Assembly (NCBI GenBank): GCA_028278125.1
Contig: JANQEY010000121.1
Span: 14,709 to 78,708, forward strand
Direction: 5' to 3'
Origin: a bacterium
GTDB taxonomy: Bacteria > Electryoneota > Electryoneia > Electryoneales > Electryoneaceae
DNA: 64,000 nt
Shown here: piece after piece, positions 36,568-46,802 of the stretch
Position numbering within the stretch: the stretch's first letter is position 1
Layout of the letters: the number at the start of each line of letters is the position of its first letter
Translations under genes and position numbers: made by a program
The notes under the pieces: model-generated
Told to the model about the DNA's origin: nothing
Seen by the model: only the letters and a program-made list of their open reading frames with translations
Databases searched by the model: none

Positions 36568-36981
36568 GTGCTGGAAACCAAGCAACGAATTTCACCTGTT
36601 AAATCAAATAAAGCGGCAGGTATTGCCTCGCTTGTTGGAATATTCATACTCCTGCTTGCCAGTGTCTATATCAAGGTTCTGCAGGTTCGTTATGGCCAGG
36701 AAATCCAGAATTTTCGCACAGAAGTTTCACTGTATCGTAATGAAGTCCGTGACCTGAGATGTAAAAAATCAAAATTAACTGCTTTCACAAGTATAGATAA
36801 AAAAGCAAAAGAGATGGGAATGATTTTCCCGAACCAGATTCATGAAGATTTAGTGGTTTTTGTTCCAGAGGGGCGTGTGCCTGCTTCGTGTTCATCTGAC
36901 GGAAAAACGCTTGATTCAAAAATGAATACGACAAAACAGGGTAAAATTCAGATCGCCCAGAGGAAAGAGTATAGACCATGA
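36568..36981 (+). CDS. ftsL: cell division protein FtsL-like
   Basis: 137 residues, GTG start at 36568. One membrane span (about 18-38, ASLVGIFILLLASVYIKVL) followed by a short coiled coil (YGQEIQNFRTEVSLYRNEVRDL) and a conserved 'KAKEMGMIFPNQ' stretch like the family's 'A..LGM..P'. FtsL links the FtsQB and FtsWI parts of the divisome. It lies between rsmH and ftsI, the invariant ftsL position, and overlaps ftsI by ATGA. The 45-residue polar tail is unusual but harmless. Confidence 0.85.
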   Translation: MLETKQRISPVKSNKAAGIASLVGIFILLLASVYIKVLQVRYGQEIQNFRTEVSLYRNEVRDLRCKKSKLTAFTSIDKKAKEMGMIFPNQIHEDLVVFVPEGRVPASCSSDGKTLDSKMNTTKQGKIQIAQRKEYRP

Positions 36982-39125
36982 ACCGTGAACAACGTTGGAA
37001 GAGACGCCCGGAGGTTTCGCTGCCGATATCGAGATCGAGGGTTTTTGCCGTCTTTTCCAGCTTTGTCATCCTTTCGGTATTTATAATTTTCCGTCTTGTC
37101 GAAGTCCAACTGGTTCGTCACAACGAATTTTCCACACGAGCAGATAGACAATACAAAAACCGGCATACAATCGATCCCAACCGTGGCAGGATCCTGGACA
37201 GGCGAGGGAATGACCTGGTTATAAATATCGCCAACCTCTATTCAATTGGTGTTAAAACTTCAAAGATCAAAAACCGGAATGAACTCGAACGCGAGTTGTC
37301 CGTAATCCTCGGAATTCCACGAAAAGAAATCAGGCAAAAACTATCCAGCAGCAAAGCTTTCACCTGGATTGTCAGGAAAGCAGATTTTAATGTCGCAAAA
37401 CAGGTCAGGGCATTGAGGGACCAGTCCATTGTCCTGCAAAAAGAGACCAAACGTGAATATCCATATGAGAAGGTAGGTGGCCAGGTTATCGGTTTTGTCA
37501 ATACTGACAACGAAGGTCAGGGTGGGATCGAATTGACATATGATCGCATCCTCAAGGGAGAACCTGGCTGGGAAATATTACAGCAATATGGAAAAAATCG
37601 ACAGATAGTTGATGAATCCTATCCATGTAATCCAGCTATTGATGGCGGCACTATAGTTCTTTCAATAGACATAAACGCTCAAGCTATCGCGGAAGAAGAA
37701 CTTGAAAAAGCGGTTAAAATTAGTGACGCGATAGGTGGAAGTATTGTAGTGACACGTCCCTCGACCGGTGAAATACTGGCAATAGCATCAGTCCCCGGTT
37801 TCGATCCAAACGACATAACCAAATCACAAATGATTAACAGGCAGAACCAGGCAGTTACTTCTGTTTATGAACCGGGATCGACATTTAAAGTGGTACCGTT
37901 TACAGGATTATTCGAAGAAGGACTACTCAGCATAGATGAATTGATTGACTGCGAGAAGGGTCGTTACCAGGTAGCGGACAGGGTAATCCGTGATACCCAT
38001 GAGAATGATATATTGACCGCCCGCCAGGTATTAACCAAGAGCTCGAACATCGGAACAGTAAAACTGGTGGAACGTCTCAATCCCCACCAGTTTTATACAC
38101 TTATCAGGGATTTTGGGTTTGACCAGTATACTGGAGTACCCCTCAATGGTGAAACAAAAGGACTCTTATCAGAACCGTCTAAATGGTCTGGTGTTTCACA
38201 GGCAAACCTGGCAATTGGACATGGTATAGGAGTTACGTCATTACAGACAGCAATGGCTTTTGGAGCGATAGCCAATGGCGGATTTTTAATGAAGCCAATG
38301 CTGGTTCTCTCAACTAAAACTCCCGAAGGTCAAACCGAACTGATAGAGCCGGAAATGGTTCGTCGAGTGATGCGTCCTTCAACTGCCCGAGCGATGCGTC
38401 TTCTTCTTGGTGATGCTGTCGCAACAGGGACCGGTACCCTGGCGTCCATTGATAATATTAACGTTTCAGGTAAAACAGGTACTGCCCAGAAGGTAGATCA
38501 TGAGAACCATTCCTATTACCAGGACAGGTTTGTCAGCTCATTCGTAGGATTTTTACCGACTGAACAGCCCGAGCTTTTGTGCCTGGTTGTAATTGATGAT
38601 CCGCAGGGAGATTATTACGGTGGTCTCGTAGCCGCCCCTGTATTCAGGAGAGTTATGGAACGGCTACTGGTTACGCTACCCCCCCAAGATTACTTGTTTG
38701 TCCAGGAAGATCAGGAATACGAATACGAGTATCCTGAAAACGCTTGTGTGGTCCCGTCCCTTGTTACACTGCCAAAAGTACAGGTTGCATCGATTCTTGA
38801 AAAATTGAATCTGGTTCCAGTTTGGACAGGCGAGGGTGAGATGGTTATCAGCCAGGGAACTCCACCAGGAACCAAAGTGATGTTTGGTTCGGGACTGGAG
38901 CTTGTACTTGGTGAATATACAACACATTCAGGGAAGGTAATTGTCCCTGATCTGGCGGGGATGGATTTACGTGAAGCAATTGCCATGCTTTCCGGTCTCG
39001 GTTTGTCAGTTAAGATCAACGGTGTAGGCAAGGTTAGTTCACAGGCTCCTGAGGCAGGATCATCTCTTAAGGTAGGTCAGACATGTACAATTTTCGCCGA
39101 AGCCGGTGTCAGGAGGGCTTCATGA
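36978..39125 (+). CDS. ftsI: division transpeptidase PBP3/FtsI with two PASTA domains
   Basis: 715 residues. Cytoplasmic basic N-terminus, one membrane span (about 22-42), a dimerisation domain, then the transpeptidase domain with SxxK at 301-304 (STFK), SSN at 355-357 and KTG at 499-501. Residues about 588-650 and 653-713 are two PASTA domains (VPSLVTLPKVQVASIL..., VPDLAGMDLREAIAML...). Class B PBPs with PASTA are known in Gram-positives and several FCB/Spirochaete-like groups. Cross-links septal peptidoglycan with FtsW. Overlaps ftsL and murE. Confidence 0.96.
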   Translation: MNREQRWKRRPEVSLPISRSRVFAVFSSFVILSVFIIFRLVEVQLVRHNEFSTRADRQYKNRHTIDPNRGRILDRRGNDLVINIANLYSIGVKTSKIKNRNELERELSVILGIPRKEIRQKLSSSKAFTWIVRKADFNVAKQVRALRDQSIVLQKETKREYPYEKVGGQVIGFVNTDNEGQGGIELTYDRILKGEPGWEILQQYGKNRQIVDESYPCNPAIDGGTIVLSIDINAQAIAEEELEKAVKISDAIGGSIVVTRPSTGEILAIASVPGFDPNDITKSQMINRQNQAVTSVYEPGSTFKVVPFTGLFEEGLLSIDELIDCEKGRYQVADRVIRDTHENDILTARQVLTKSSNIGTVKLVERLNPHQFYTLIRDFGFDQYTGVPLNGETKGLLSEPSKWSGVSQANLAIGHGIGVTSLQTAMAFGAIANGGFLMKPMLVLSTKTPEGQTELIEPEMVRRVMRPSTARAMRLLLGDAVATGTGTLASIDNINVSGKTGTAQKVDHENHSYYQDRFVSSFVGFLPTEQPELLCLVVIDDPQGDYYGGLVAAPVFRRVMERLLVTLPPQDYLFVQEDQEYEYEYPENACVVPSLVTLPKVQVASILEKLNLVPVWTGEGEMVISQGTPPGTKVMFGSGLELVLGEYTTHSGKVIVPDLAGMDLREAIAMLSGLGLSVKINGVGKVSSQAPEAGSSLKVGQTCTIFAEAGVRRAS

Positions 39126-40570
39126 AGATTGAACAACTGGCTGCCAGTATTCCCGGCGCAAAAGTTAGAGGTGATGGTTCCACCGAGATAAAATCAATTC
39201 AATATGACAGTCGAGCTGTAAAATCCGGAGATCTTTTCTGCGCAATTAAAGGCGAAAAGTTTGATGGCAATGAATATATCGATAATGCTGTCCGTTCAGG
39301 TGCCGCTGGTGTTTTAACATCCAGCAGAGAACTATCAATCCAGGTTCCGGTTATAAATGTCCCGAATGACAGGGAAGGGATGGCGCTGGCAGCGCATTCG
39401 ATCTACAATAATCCCACTTCACGATTGGAAGTTCTTGGTATTACAGGTACAAATGGGAAAACCACCAGCCTGATCCAACTCCAGAGTATCCTTAAGTATG
39501 CAGGTTATAAAACCGGCCGTATAGGCACCCTCGGCTGGGAAATTGATGGTTTCGAGGAAGAGAACGAAAGGACTACACCAGAAGCCATCGATATCCTGGA
39601 TATAATCGCGGGAATGGAAGACCGGGATGCATCGCATGTCGTTATGGAAGTTACTTCGATCGCGACAATCATGCATCGTGTCTCCGGATTCGATTTTAGG
39701 GGTGGGTTGTTCCTGAACCTGACTCAAGATCACCTCGACCTACACGGATCCATGGAAGAGTATTTCAAAGCAAAAAAATTATTCTTTGAGATGCTTCCGG
39801 AAAACACACCCGGTGCTGTGAATGGTGATGATCCTTATGGACCCAGGATGCTTGAAAATGTTAATTGCAAACCGGTTGTTTTTTCGTTTAATAGCGATTC
39901 TGATGTCCGGGGCGAGACAATTGAGAACTCATCCAGTGGCTTAAAAATCAATATCACCGGGATATTCGGTGAATTTACTGTTGAATCGCCTCTTATCGGT
40001 GGATTTAACGCTGAAAATATCCTGGGCGTAATTGCTCTTGCGTTGGCTTATGGTATTGACAGCGAAACTATCGTAAAAGGACTTGCCAACGCACCACAGG
40101 TCCGTGGTCGGATGGAAAAAATCGTACTGCCGAACGGCGCTAATGCCGTAGTCGATTATGCACACGCACCCGGTGCGATTGATAAAGCACTGGAAGCCCT
40201 TAAGCCAATAACGGGTGGTCGGCTGATCATTGTATTTGGAGCAGGTGGCGATCGTGATACAACCAAACGTGCTTTGATGGGCGAAATCGCCTCCAGAATG
40301 GCTGACAGCGTGATAATAACCAGCGACAACCCACGTACTGAGAATCCTGAAAAAATCATTGAGAACATTAAGAACGGTGTTGTTGGCAATAATGTATCCA
40401 CAGATACTGACCGGGCATCTGCAATAAGAAAAGCCATTACCGGTTCTGGTAAAGGAGATACTGTATTAATCGCAGGGAAAGGTCATGAGACCTACCAGGA
40501 AATTAACGGGATAAAACATCATTTTGATGATCGTGAAGAAGTTTTAAAAATCAGGGAAGAAATGTCATGA
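39122..40570 (+). CDS. murE: UDP-N-acetylmuramoyl-L-alanyl-D-glutamate--2,6-diaminopimelate ligase
   Basis: 482 residues from ATG 39122 (ATGA overlap with ftsI); an upstream in-frame ATG at 39083 is inside ftsI. Mur ligase P-loop GITGTNGKTT at about 106-115 and the DNPR motif (SDNPRTENP, near residue 402) that selects meso-diaminopimelate over lysine. Adds the third residue of the peptidoglycan stem peptide. Ends in an ATGA overlap with murF. Confidence 0.97.
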   Translation: MKIEQLAASIPGAKVRGDGSTEIKSIQYDSRAVKSGDLFCAIKGEKFDGNEYIDNAVRSGAAGVLTSSRELSIQVPVINVPNDREGMALAAHSIYNNPTSRLEVLGITGTNGKTTSLIQLQSILKYAGYKTGRIGTLGWEIDGFEEENERTTPEAIDILDIIAGMEDRDASHVVMEVTSIATIMHRVSGFDFRGGLFLNLTQDHLDLHGSMEEYFKAKKLFFEMLPENTPGAVNGDDPYGPRMLENVNCKPVVFSFNSDSDVRGETIENSSSGLKINITGIFGEFTVESPLIGGFNAENILGVIALALAYGIDSETIVKGLANAPQVRGRMEKIVLPNGANAVVDYAHAPGAIDKALEALKPITGGRLIIVFGAGGDRDTTKRALMGEIASRMADSVIITSDNPRTENPEKIIENIKNGVVGNNVSTDTDRASAIRKAITGSGKGDTVLIAGKGHETYQEINGIKHHFDDREEVLKIREEMS

Positions 40571-41976
40571 TCATCACTGAAAATACAGCTGTTGAGGCTG
40601 GGATTGAAATTATAGGTGCTTGGGACGAGAATTTACCACCGGTAACGATGGATTCCCGTTCCGTTGAAAGTGGGGATCTTTTCTGGGCTCTTGCAGGTGG
40701 TGCAAGAGACGGGCATGAATTTATCCCGCAAGCAGTTGAAAATGGTGCAGGAATTATTGCTGCTGAAAAAGCCTGGGTAGAATCATGGGGTGAGAAATTT
40801 TCCGACGTGACAATGTTTGTCATGGAAGATACCATGGCTGGCCTTCAAAGTTTTGCGAACGAAGTTCGGAAAACTGTCGGAGCAAAGGTGATTGGTATAA
40901 CAGGTTCAAGGGGAAAAACAACAACACGTGAGATGGTGACCAAAGCCCTTTCGTCATATGGGAAAGTAGCGCAAAATCCGGGTAATTATAACAATCATAT
41001 CGGTGTACCCCTGACACTTCTCAACATAGCTGGCGATGAAGATTTCCTGGTGATCGAGATGGGTGCGAACCATATCGGTGAGATTGAACTGTTGTGCCAC
41101 ATTGCTCAGCCTGACATGGGATTGATAATAAATATTGCTGAAGCGCACCTCGAAGGATTTGGTGGAATCGAAGGTGTACAAAAAGCTAAGGGTGAACTGT
41201 TTGAGTACCTGAAAGAGACAGGGCTGGCCATTGTTAACCTTGATGATTTCAGGGTAGTGGAAGCTTCGGTAAACAATATTGACAAATCAGGATTTACCCT
41301 TGGGGAATGGCCGGAAAACTGGCGACATGCACTCTATGCGGGTAGCGTGGTTGCCACTGACGACTGGTCACGTCCGACTCTTGCTGTGGAGGGGATGACT
41401 GTCAGGTTGAATCTGCCCGGAAAACACTTCGCTTCAGGCGCGATGGCGGCATACGCTGTAGCTATTGAATCCGGGGCGGAACCGGACTTGGCACTAAAAG
41501 CTATCGCTGAAACTGAGCCTATGAAGGGCAGAGGAAATATTATCGAATTGGCGCGAGATGTCCAGGTCCTGGATGAGACATATAACGCCAGCATTCCCTC
41601 AATTGAATCTTCCCTTGAAACACTCGCCAATCGTCCGGGAGCAAAAGTCGCAATCCTGGGGGATTGCCTTGAGCTTGGTGAATACTCTGAAGACGAACAT
41701 AAACGCCTCGGAAGGTCATTGTTATTAAACGACATGGATTATATCTACCTTGTTGGTGAAAACATGCGTTGGACAGCCGAGGAAGCAGAACTGGCAGGAA
41801 TCAGCAATGTTCAATGGGTGGATTTAAAAGATACAGAAACTGTACTGGAAAACTTCCTGGATAACATCGAGGATGGGACCAGTGTTCTTGTTAAAGGATC
41901 GCGTTCCATGAAGATGGAACACCTTGTAGGCATCATAGAAGATTCCCTGGGGAAAAAATCGGGAGTAGAGGGATGA
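40567..41976 (+). CDS. murF: UDP-N-acetylmuramoyl-tripeptide--D-alanyl-D-alanine ligase
   Basis: 469 residues. Mur ligase with P-loop GITGSRGKTTTREM (an Arg where Asn is more usual), QNPGNYNNHIGVPLTLL, and DETYNASIPSIESSLE. Adds D-Ala-D-Ala to the stem tripeptide, giving the complete UDP-pentapeptide. In most clusters mraY follows; here murD starts immediately with an ATGA overlap, so no gene has been lost to sequencing gaps at this junction. Confidence 0.96.
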   Translation: MIITENTAVEAGIEIIGAWDENLPPVTMDSRSVESGDLFWALAGGARDGHEFIPQAVENGAGIIAAEKAWVESWGEKFSDVTMFVMEDTMAGLQSFANEVRKTVGAKVIGITGSRGKTTTREMVTKALSSYGKVAQNPGNYNNHIGVPLTLLNIAGDEDFLVIEMGANHIGEIELLCHIAQPDMGLIINIAEAHLEGFGGIEGVQKAKGELFEYLKETGLAIVNLDDFRVVEASVNNIDKSGFTLGEWPENWRHALYAGSVVATDDWSRPTLAVEGMTVRLNLPGKHFASGAMAAYAVAIESGAEPDLALKAIAETEPMKGRGNIIELARDVQVLDETYNASIPSIESSLETLANRPGAKVAILGDCLELGEYSEDEHKRLGRSLLLNDMDYIYLVGENMRWTAEEAELAGISNVQWVDLKDTETVLENFLDNIEDGTSVLVKGSRSMKMEHLVGIIEDSLGKKSGVEG

Positions 41977-43343
41977 ATACAGTATACCTTCCCGAATCTT
42001 TGAAAGGCTTACATGCCTGGATACTTGGACTGGCAAGAAGTGGTATCGCAGCCGCCAGGTTGTTAAATGAGAACGGGATGCGTGTCTTTGTAACGGAAAT
42101 CAGGCACGAATCGGAAGTAAAGGAGGATGCAGACTTCCTTCGATCCCTGGGAATTGAAGTCCAATCAGGCGGACACCGGTTTGATAACCTTGAAATCCCG
42201 GAATTCGCCGTTCTCAGTCCTGGGATACCTTTGGATGCACCGGCTGTTCGATATCTTCGTGACAAAGGTTGCAAACTCTATTCGGAAATTGAGGTAGCTT
42301 CATGGTTCCATAATGGGATCATAGTCTCGGTTACCGGATCCAATGGGAAAACGACCGTTACTACCTGGATTGCGCATCTGTTGAGAGGCGCGGGATATGA
42401 TGCTCTCGCCGCTGGAAATATTGGCTATCCATTCTGTGACCTTGTCCGTAACCGTCCCAAAACCTCTATTGCAGTTGTCGAAACTAGTAGCTATCAACTT
42501 GAGACGATAAAATCCTTCCATCCGAAAATAGCGGTTATCACAAATATCTCACCGGATCACCTGGAACGTCACAAGACAATGGAAGAGTACACCCGGATCA
42601 AAGCAAGAATCTGGGAGAACCAGTCGGAAAATGACCTGGTGATTATCCCGGTTGATGATGAATCAATTGATAATGTAAAACAAAGTATTCCCGGAAATAT
42701 TGAACTGTTCAGCACTGAAAAGTGCCCTGAGGGAGGGGCAGGAATCCATGACAATATGCTGGTATTCGTAAATCCTGGAGAGAATCTTCAACTGGTAAGC
42801 AAAGATGAGATTCCTGTCCCTGGCCGCCACAATACGGCTAATGCGCTGGCGACAGCGCTGGTCGCTCGTAAACTGGAAGTCAGCATAGTTGATATTCGTG
42901 AAGGCATGCGAAGTTTCCCCGGTTTGCCCCATCGATTGGAAATTGTTGGAGAAAATGGAAGGACCTGGGTAAACGACAGTAAAGCGACAAATGTGGAAAG
43001 TTTGAGAGTGGCACTTGAAGCAGTTCAAAAACCGGTTTGGCTAATCGCAGGTGGTCGCGATAAAGGTGATTCGTACTCACCGATTGAAAAGCTGGTTAGA
43101 GAAAAAGTAGATCGTCTCCTGCTGATAGGAGAAGGTGCTGAGAGATTGGAAAGAGAACTCGGAGATGTGGCAAGCTCCGTTGTCCTTGAAACACTGGAAA
43201 ATGCAGTGAATATGGCTAATCGTGAAGCAGAGGAGGGTACAACCGTTCTCTTGTCACCCGGATGTGCAAGTTTTGATCAGTTCAAAAACTTTGAAGACAG
43301 GGGTGATTATTTCCGCAAACTGGTTGGGGAGGTAATCAGGTGA
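41973..43343 (+). CDS. murD: UDP-N-acetylmuramoylalanine--D-glutamate ligase
   Basis: 456 residues. N-terminal UDP-binding GLARSGIAAARLLNENG, P-loop VTGSNGKTTVTTW, SPDHLERHKTMEEY and the C-terminal WVNDSKATNVES and GGRDKGDSY segments are typical of MurD. Adds D-glutamate to UDP-MurNAc-L-Ala. Overlaps murF (ATGA) and ftsW (GTGA). Confidence 0.97.
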   Translation: MNTVYLPESLKGLHAWILGLARSGIAAARLLNENGMRVFVTEIRHESEVKEDADFLRSLGIEVQSGGHRFDNLEIPEFAVLSPGIPLDAPAVRYLRDKGCKLYSEIEVASWFHNGIIVSVTGSNGKTTVTTWIAHLLRGAGYDALAAGNIGYPFCDLVRNRPKTSIAVVETSSYQLETIKSFHPKIAVITNISPDHLERHKTMEEYTRIKARIWENQSENDLVIIPVDDESIDNVKQSIPGNIELFSTEKCPEGGAGIHDNMLVFVNPGENLQLVSKDEIPVPGRHNTANALATALVARKLEVSIVDIREGMRSFPGLPHRLEIVGENGRTWVNDSKATNVESLRVALEAVQKPVWLIAGGRDKGDSYSPIEKLVREKVDRLLLIGEGAERLERELGDVASSVVLETLENAVNMANREAEEGTTVLLSPGCASFDQFKNFEDRGDYFRKLVGEVIR

Positions 43344-44500
43344 GACCACTCGTGCCAATTGGACCACCTCGTAAAAACCAGGGAGTTGATTTTATCCTGC
43401 TTACGGTAATTCTGCTGCTCACGATTATCGGACTGGTAATAGTTTATTCGGCGAGCAGTGAAAGATCGATGGCGGATTATGGAAATCCACACAAGATGTT
43501 CCTGACTCAATTTTTCAGGGCTATTGTCGGGCTTGGCATCCTCGCATTTATGATGTATATGCCCTATCACATCTGGCGGAAGTTTGCAATCCCGGCGATC
43601 CTGATTTCTGCACTTTGCCTTGTCCTGATTTTCCTCAGCAACCTTGGCGTTGAAAGCCATGGTGCCCGTCGCTGGATCAATGCCGGACCAATAAACTTCC
43701 AGCCCTCGGAAGTGGCAAAGTTCTCAATTGTTCTATTCCTGGCATCGTGGGCAAGGACTCATGTAAACAGCATATTTAATTTCCGTGAAGGAATTTTTAT
43801 TCCGTTAAGCATTGCTTTTATTCTCGTTGCGATCATTGCCATGCAGCCAGATTTCTCAACCGCTGCAATGATAGCAGCGATTGCCATAATAATGGTATTC
43901 ATATCCGGTTCTCGACTAACACATCTCGCCGCTGTCTTCGGCCCACTGATGTTGATAGCCTCAATTTTCGTCTGGATTTCACCTTATCGCAGAGCAAGAC
44001 TTCTGAGTTATTTCAGTTTGGGAATAGACCTTGATAAAACAGAATACCAGGTTTTGCAATCATGGATTGGCTTCGGACGGGGTGGTTTGACGGGTGTTGG
44101 TACGGGTGAGAGCAGGCAGAAACTATTCTTCCTCCCCGATGGTCATACAGACTTTATTTACAGTGTGATAGGTGAAGAATGGGGATTTATCGGTACACTG
44201 ATTGTGCTGTTACTATTCCTGGTGCTAATCTGGCGTGGACTAAGGATTGGTTTCCGTTGTCCTGATCCGTTTGGTGGACGGCTGGCTATTGGATTTACGT
44301 TCGCAATCGGCCTATATGCACTTGTTAACATGGCCATCGCCGTTGGTGTTCTACCAACTACAGGCTTGCCGCTTCCATTTATCAGTTATGGCGGGACATC
44401 CCTGATTCTGACATACGCTGTCAGCGGGGTGATTCTGAATATCTCGCATTATGGTACTCCGGGTAAACAAATGAGAACAGGAGGTGTTGAAACCTTATGA
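43340..44500 (+). CDS. ftsW: peptidoglycan polymerase FtsW (SEDS family)
   Basis: 386 residues, GTG start overlapping the murD stop. About ten membrane spans. SEDS motifs: VYSASSERS in span 1, HGARRWINAGPINFQPSEVAKF, MQPDFSTAAM, and the C-terminal PTTGLPLPFISYGGTSLI. Polymerises lipid II at the septum together with FtsI. In most clusters murG follows; here murC starts by an ATGA overlap. Confidence 0.97.
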   Translation: MRPLVPIGPPRKNQGVDFILLTVILLLTIIGLVIVYSASSERSMADYGNPHKMFLTQFFRAIVGLGILAFMMYMPYHIWRKFAIPAILISALCLVLIFLSNLGVESHGARRWINAGPINFQPSEVAKFSIVLFLASWARTHVNSIFNFREGIFIPLSIAFILVAIIAMQPDFSTAAMIAAIAIIMVFISGSRLTHLAAVFGPLMLIASIFVWISPYRRARLLSYFSLGIDLDKTEYQVLQSWIGFGRGGLTGVGTGESRQKLFFLPDGHTDFIYSVIGEEWGFIGTLIVLLLFLVLIWRGLRIGFRCPDPFGGRLAIGFTFAIGLYALVNMAIAVGVLPTTGLPLPFISYGGTSLILTYAVSGVILNISHYGTPGKQMRTGGVETL

Positions 44501-45885
44501 AGTACCTCCTGAAAAAAATCCAGAGGATTCATTTTGTCGGGATCGGCGGAATTGGAATGAGTGGAATCGCCGAGTTGCTGGCGAAGCAGGGAATAGCAAT
44601 ATCCGGGAGTGATCTGACAAAATCTCCAATAACCGACCATCTTGAAGGATGTGGATGCAAAATCTGGCAGGGGCACGACACATCGCATGTAGAAGGTGCA
44701 AACGCTGTGGTCTACAGTAGTGCCGTTGATACAGATAATCCAGAACTACTTGAAGCCCGTGAGAAGGGAATACCTGTTATCCGCCGTGCTGAGATGCTTG
44801 GTGAACTGATGCGTTTAAAAACCGGTGTCGCCATTGCGGGTACACATGGAAAAACCACCACAACCTCAATGGTTGGTCATATTCTGACAGAGTCCGGACT
44901 GGATCCAACTGTTATTGTTGGTGGCGTATTAAGAGGACTTGGGACAAACGCGCGTCTTGGCGAAAGTGATCTTCTTATCGCTGAAGCTGATGAATATGAC
45001 CGTAGTTTCCTCAATCTTACACCAACCATTGCACTTATCACAAATCTTGAAGCAGAACACCTGGATACTTACGGCAGTTTTGAGAACCTACGCGATGCAT
45101 TTCTCAATTTTGCCAACTCAGCACCATTTTATGGGACTGCCGTAATTAACAGCGACGATCCCAACCTGGTGGATATCCTGCCTGAAATATCCCGCCCGGT
45201 TGTCACATATGGATTTAATCCCCATGCTGATTTTCATGGCGAAGATATAAAACTAGGAGAAATCAGTAGCTGCACGCTCTTTTACAAAGATGAGAAACTT
45301 GGTGAAATCAGTATTCCCATCGCCGGACGACACAATCTCAGCAACGCTATCGGTAGTGTTGCGATTGCCAGGGAATTTGATTTGTCGTTCGAACAAATCC
45401 AGGCAGCGTTAAAGACGTTTGAGGGTGTAAAAAGGCGTTTTGAGTTCCGTGGTGAAGTTGATGATATAGTTGTTTATGATGACTACGCTCATCACCCGAC
45501 TGAAGTGGAAATGACCCTCAAGGCAGCGAGACTTCTCAGCAACAGGCGTTTAATAGCAGTGTTCCAGCCACACCTCTATTCGAGGACGCAAACCTTCTAT
45601 TCCGAATTCGCGAAAGCACTGATGAATTCTGACATGCTGATCATAACCGGGATATTTCCATCCCGGGAAGAACCGATCGAGGGTGTCACAAGCGAATTGA
45701 TCGTTGATCGAATAAAGGAGTACGGGCACAAAGATGTTTATCACATACCTGAACGGAAAATGGTGGCAGATCATTTGGCACAAGTAGTAAAAAGCAGTGA
45801 TATGGTGCTGTGTCTTGGGGCAGGGGATATAAACAAAACATCTGATGAGTTGTTGACAATATTAAACCTGGAGGATGTCAGGTGA
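44497..45885 (+). CDS. murC: UDP-N-acetylmuramate--L-alanine ligase
   Basis: 462 residues. N-terminal HFVGIGGIGMSGIAELL, P-loop GTHGKTTTTSM, EADEYDRSFLNL, DDYAHHPTEV and FQPHLYSRT segments define MurC. First stem-peptide ligase, adding L-alanine. Overlaps ftsW (ATGA) and murB (GTGA), so the region normally holding murG is closed. Confidence 0.97.
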   Translation: MKYLLKKIQRIHFVGIGGIGMSGIAELLAKQGIAISGSDLTKSPITDHLEGCGCKIWQGHDTSHVEGANAVVYSSAVDTDNPELLEAREKGIPVIRRAEMLGELMRLKTGVAIAGTHGKTTTTSMVGHILTESGLDPTVIVGGVLRGLGTNARLGESDLLIAEADEYDRSFLNLTPTIALITNLEAEHLDTYGSFENLRDAFLNFANSAPFYGTAVINSDDPNLVDILPEISRPVVTYGFNPHADFHGEDIKLGEISSCTLFYKDEKLGEISIPIAGRHNLSNAIGSVAIAREFDLSFEQIQAALKTFEGVKRRFEFRGEVDDIVVYDDYAHHPTEVEMTLKAARLLSNRRLIAVFQPHLYSRTQTFYSEFAKALMNSDMLIITGIFPSREEPIEGVTSELIVDRIKEYGHKDVYHIPERKMVADHLAQVVKSSDMVLCLGAGDINKTSDELLTILNLEDVR

Positions 45886-46802
45886 TGGATCTGCAGCTAA
45901 TAAAGGATAGGCTGAACGACATCACCGGGGCGAGTGTCAGAGAAGATGTTGTCCTCGCACCATACACTTCCTACAAGATTGGTGGCCCATCTGATCTGTT
46001 TGTTGAACCCGGATCTTCTGAAGCCGTTGGTGCTGCCTTAAGAACAATCGCGGAAGAAGATGTTCCCCTGTTTGTTCTCGGTGGCGGCTGCAACCTGTTG
46101 ATCTCAGACAGCGGCTGGCGTGGCGTAACTCTATGCCTCGGAGACAATCTCACGGGATGGACATTAAAGGACACTGATGTAGAAGCAAAAGCGGGCACTG
46201 TGTTGCTCGATTTTATACACGCCATGAACCGGAACGGTCTTGGCGGAATGGAAAACATGGCAGGGATCCCAGGCAGAATTGGGGGTGCCTTGCGGATGAA
46301 CGCGGGAGCATTTGGACAAGAGATTAAGGAAACAGCTGTTGAGGTGGAGGGATTTTCGCTGAATGGTCAACCGTTTCGTCTGAATGCTGAGTCGATTGGA
46401 TTTGATTATCGCAAGGCACCAGGTCTGGATGATAAGGTAATTACAAATGCGAAGTTCAGGTTCACTGAAGATGAACCGGAAATACTTAAAAAAAAAACAG
46501 AAGAGACATTGCAGAAAAGAGACGAAAAACAGCCGCTTGAATATCCGTCCTGCGGCAGTGTGTTTAAACGTCCGCCGGGGCAATATGCCGGTGAGTTGAT
46601 TGAAAGAGCTGGACTGAAAGGGACACGTATTGGTGGAGCGATGGTCAGCGAGAAGCATGCGGGATTTATTGTTAATGAAAACAATGCTTCGGCGGATGAT
46701 GTTTATCAAATGATAAATATGATCAAAAGTAAAATATATGATTTGTTTAATGTTGAACTGGAATGTGAAGTAAAAATGGTAGGTGATTTTGGTGAAGTTT
46801 AG
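45882..46802 (+). CDS. murB: UDP-N-acetylenolpyruvoylglucosamine reductase
   Basis: 306 residues; GTG 45882 directly before an ATG, with CTGGAGGATGTCAG upstream favouring the GTG. FAD-binding YTSYKIGGPSDLFVEP and LGGGCNLLISD, AGIPGRIGGALRMNAGAFG, and the catalytic serine segment YPSCGSVFKRPPG. Reduces the enolpyruvyl group to make UDP-MurNAc. Followed by ftsQ with an 11-base overlap. Confidence 0.96.
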   Translation: MMDLQLIKDRLNDITGASVREDVVLAPYTSYKIGGPSDLFVEPGSSEAVGAALRTIAEEDVPLFVLGGGCNLLISDSGWRGVTLCLGDNLTGWTLKDTDVEAKAGTVLLDFIHAMNRNGLGGMENMAGIPGRIGGALRMNAGAFGQEIKETAVEVEGFSLNGQPFRLNAESIGFDYRKAPGLDDKVITNAKFRFTEDEPEILKKKTEETLQKRDEKQPLEYPSCGSVFKRPPGQYAGELIERAGLKGTRIGGAMVSEKHAGFIVNENNASADDVYQMINMIKSKIYDLFNVELECEVKMVGDFGEV

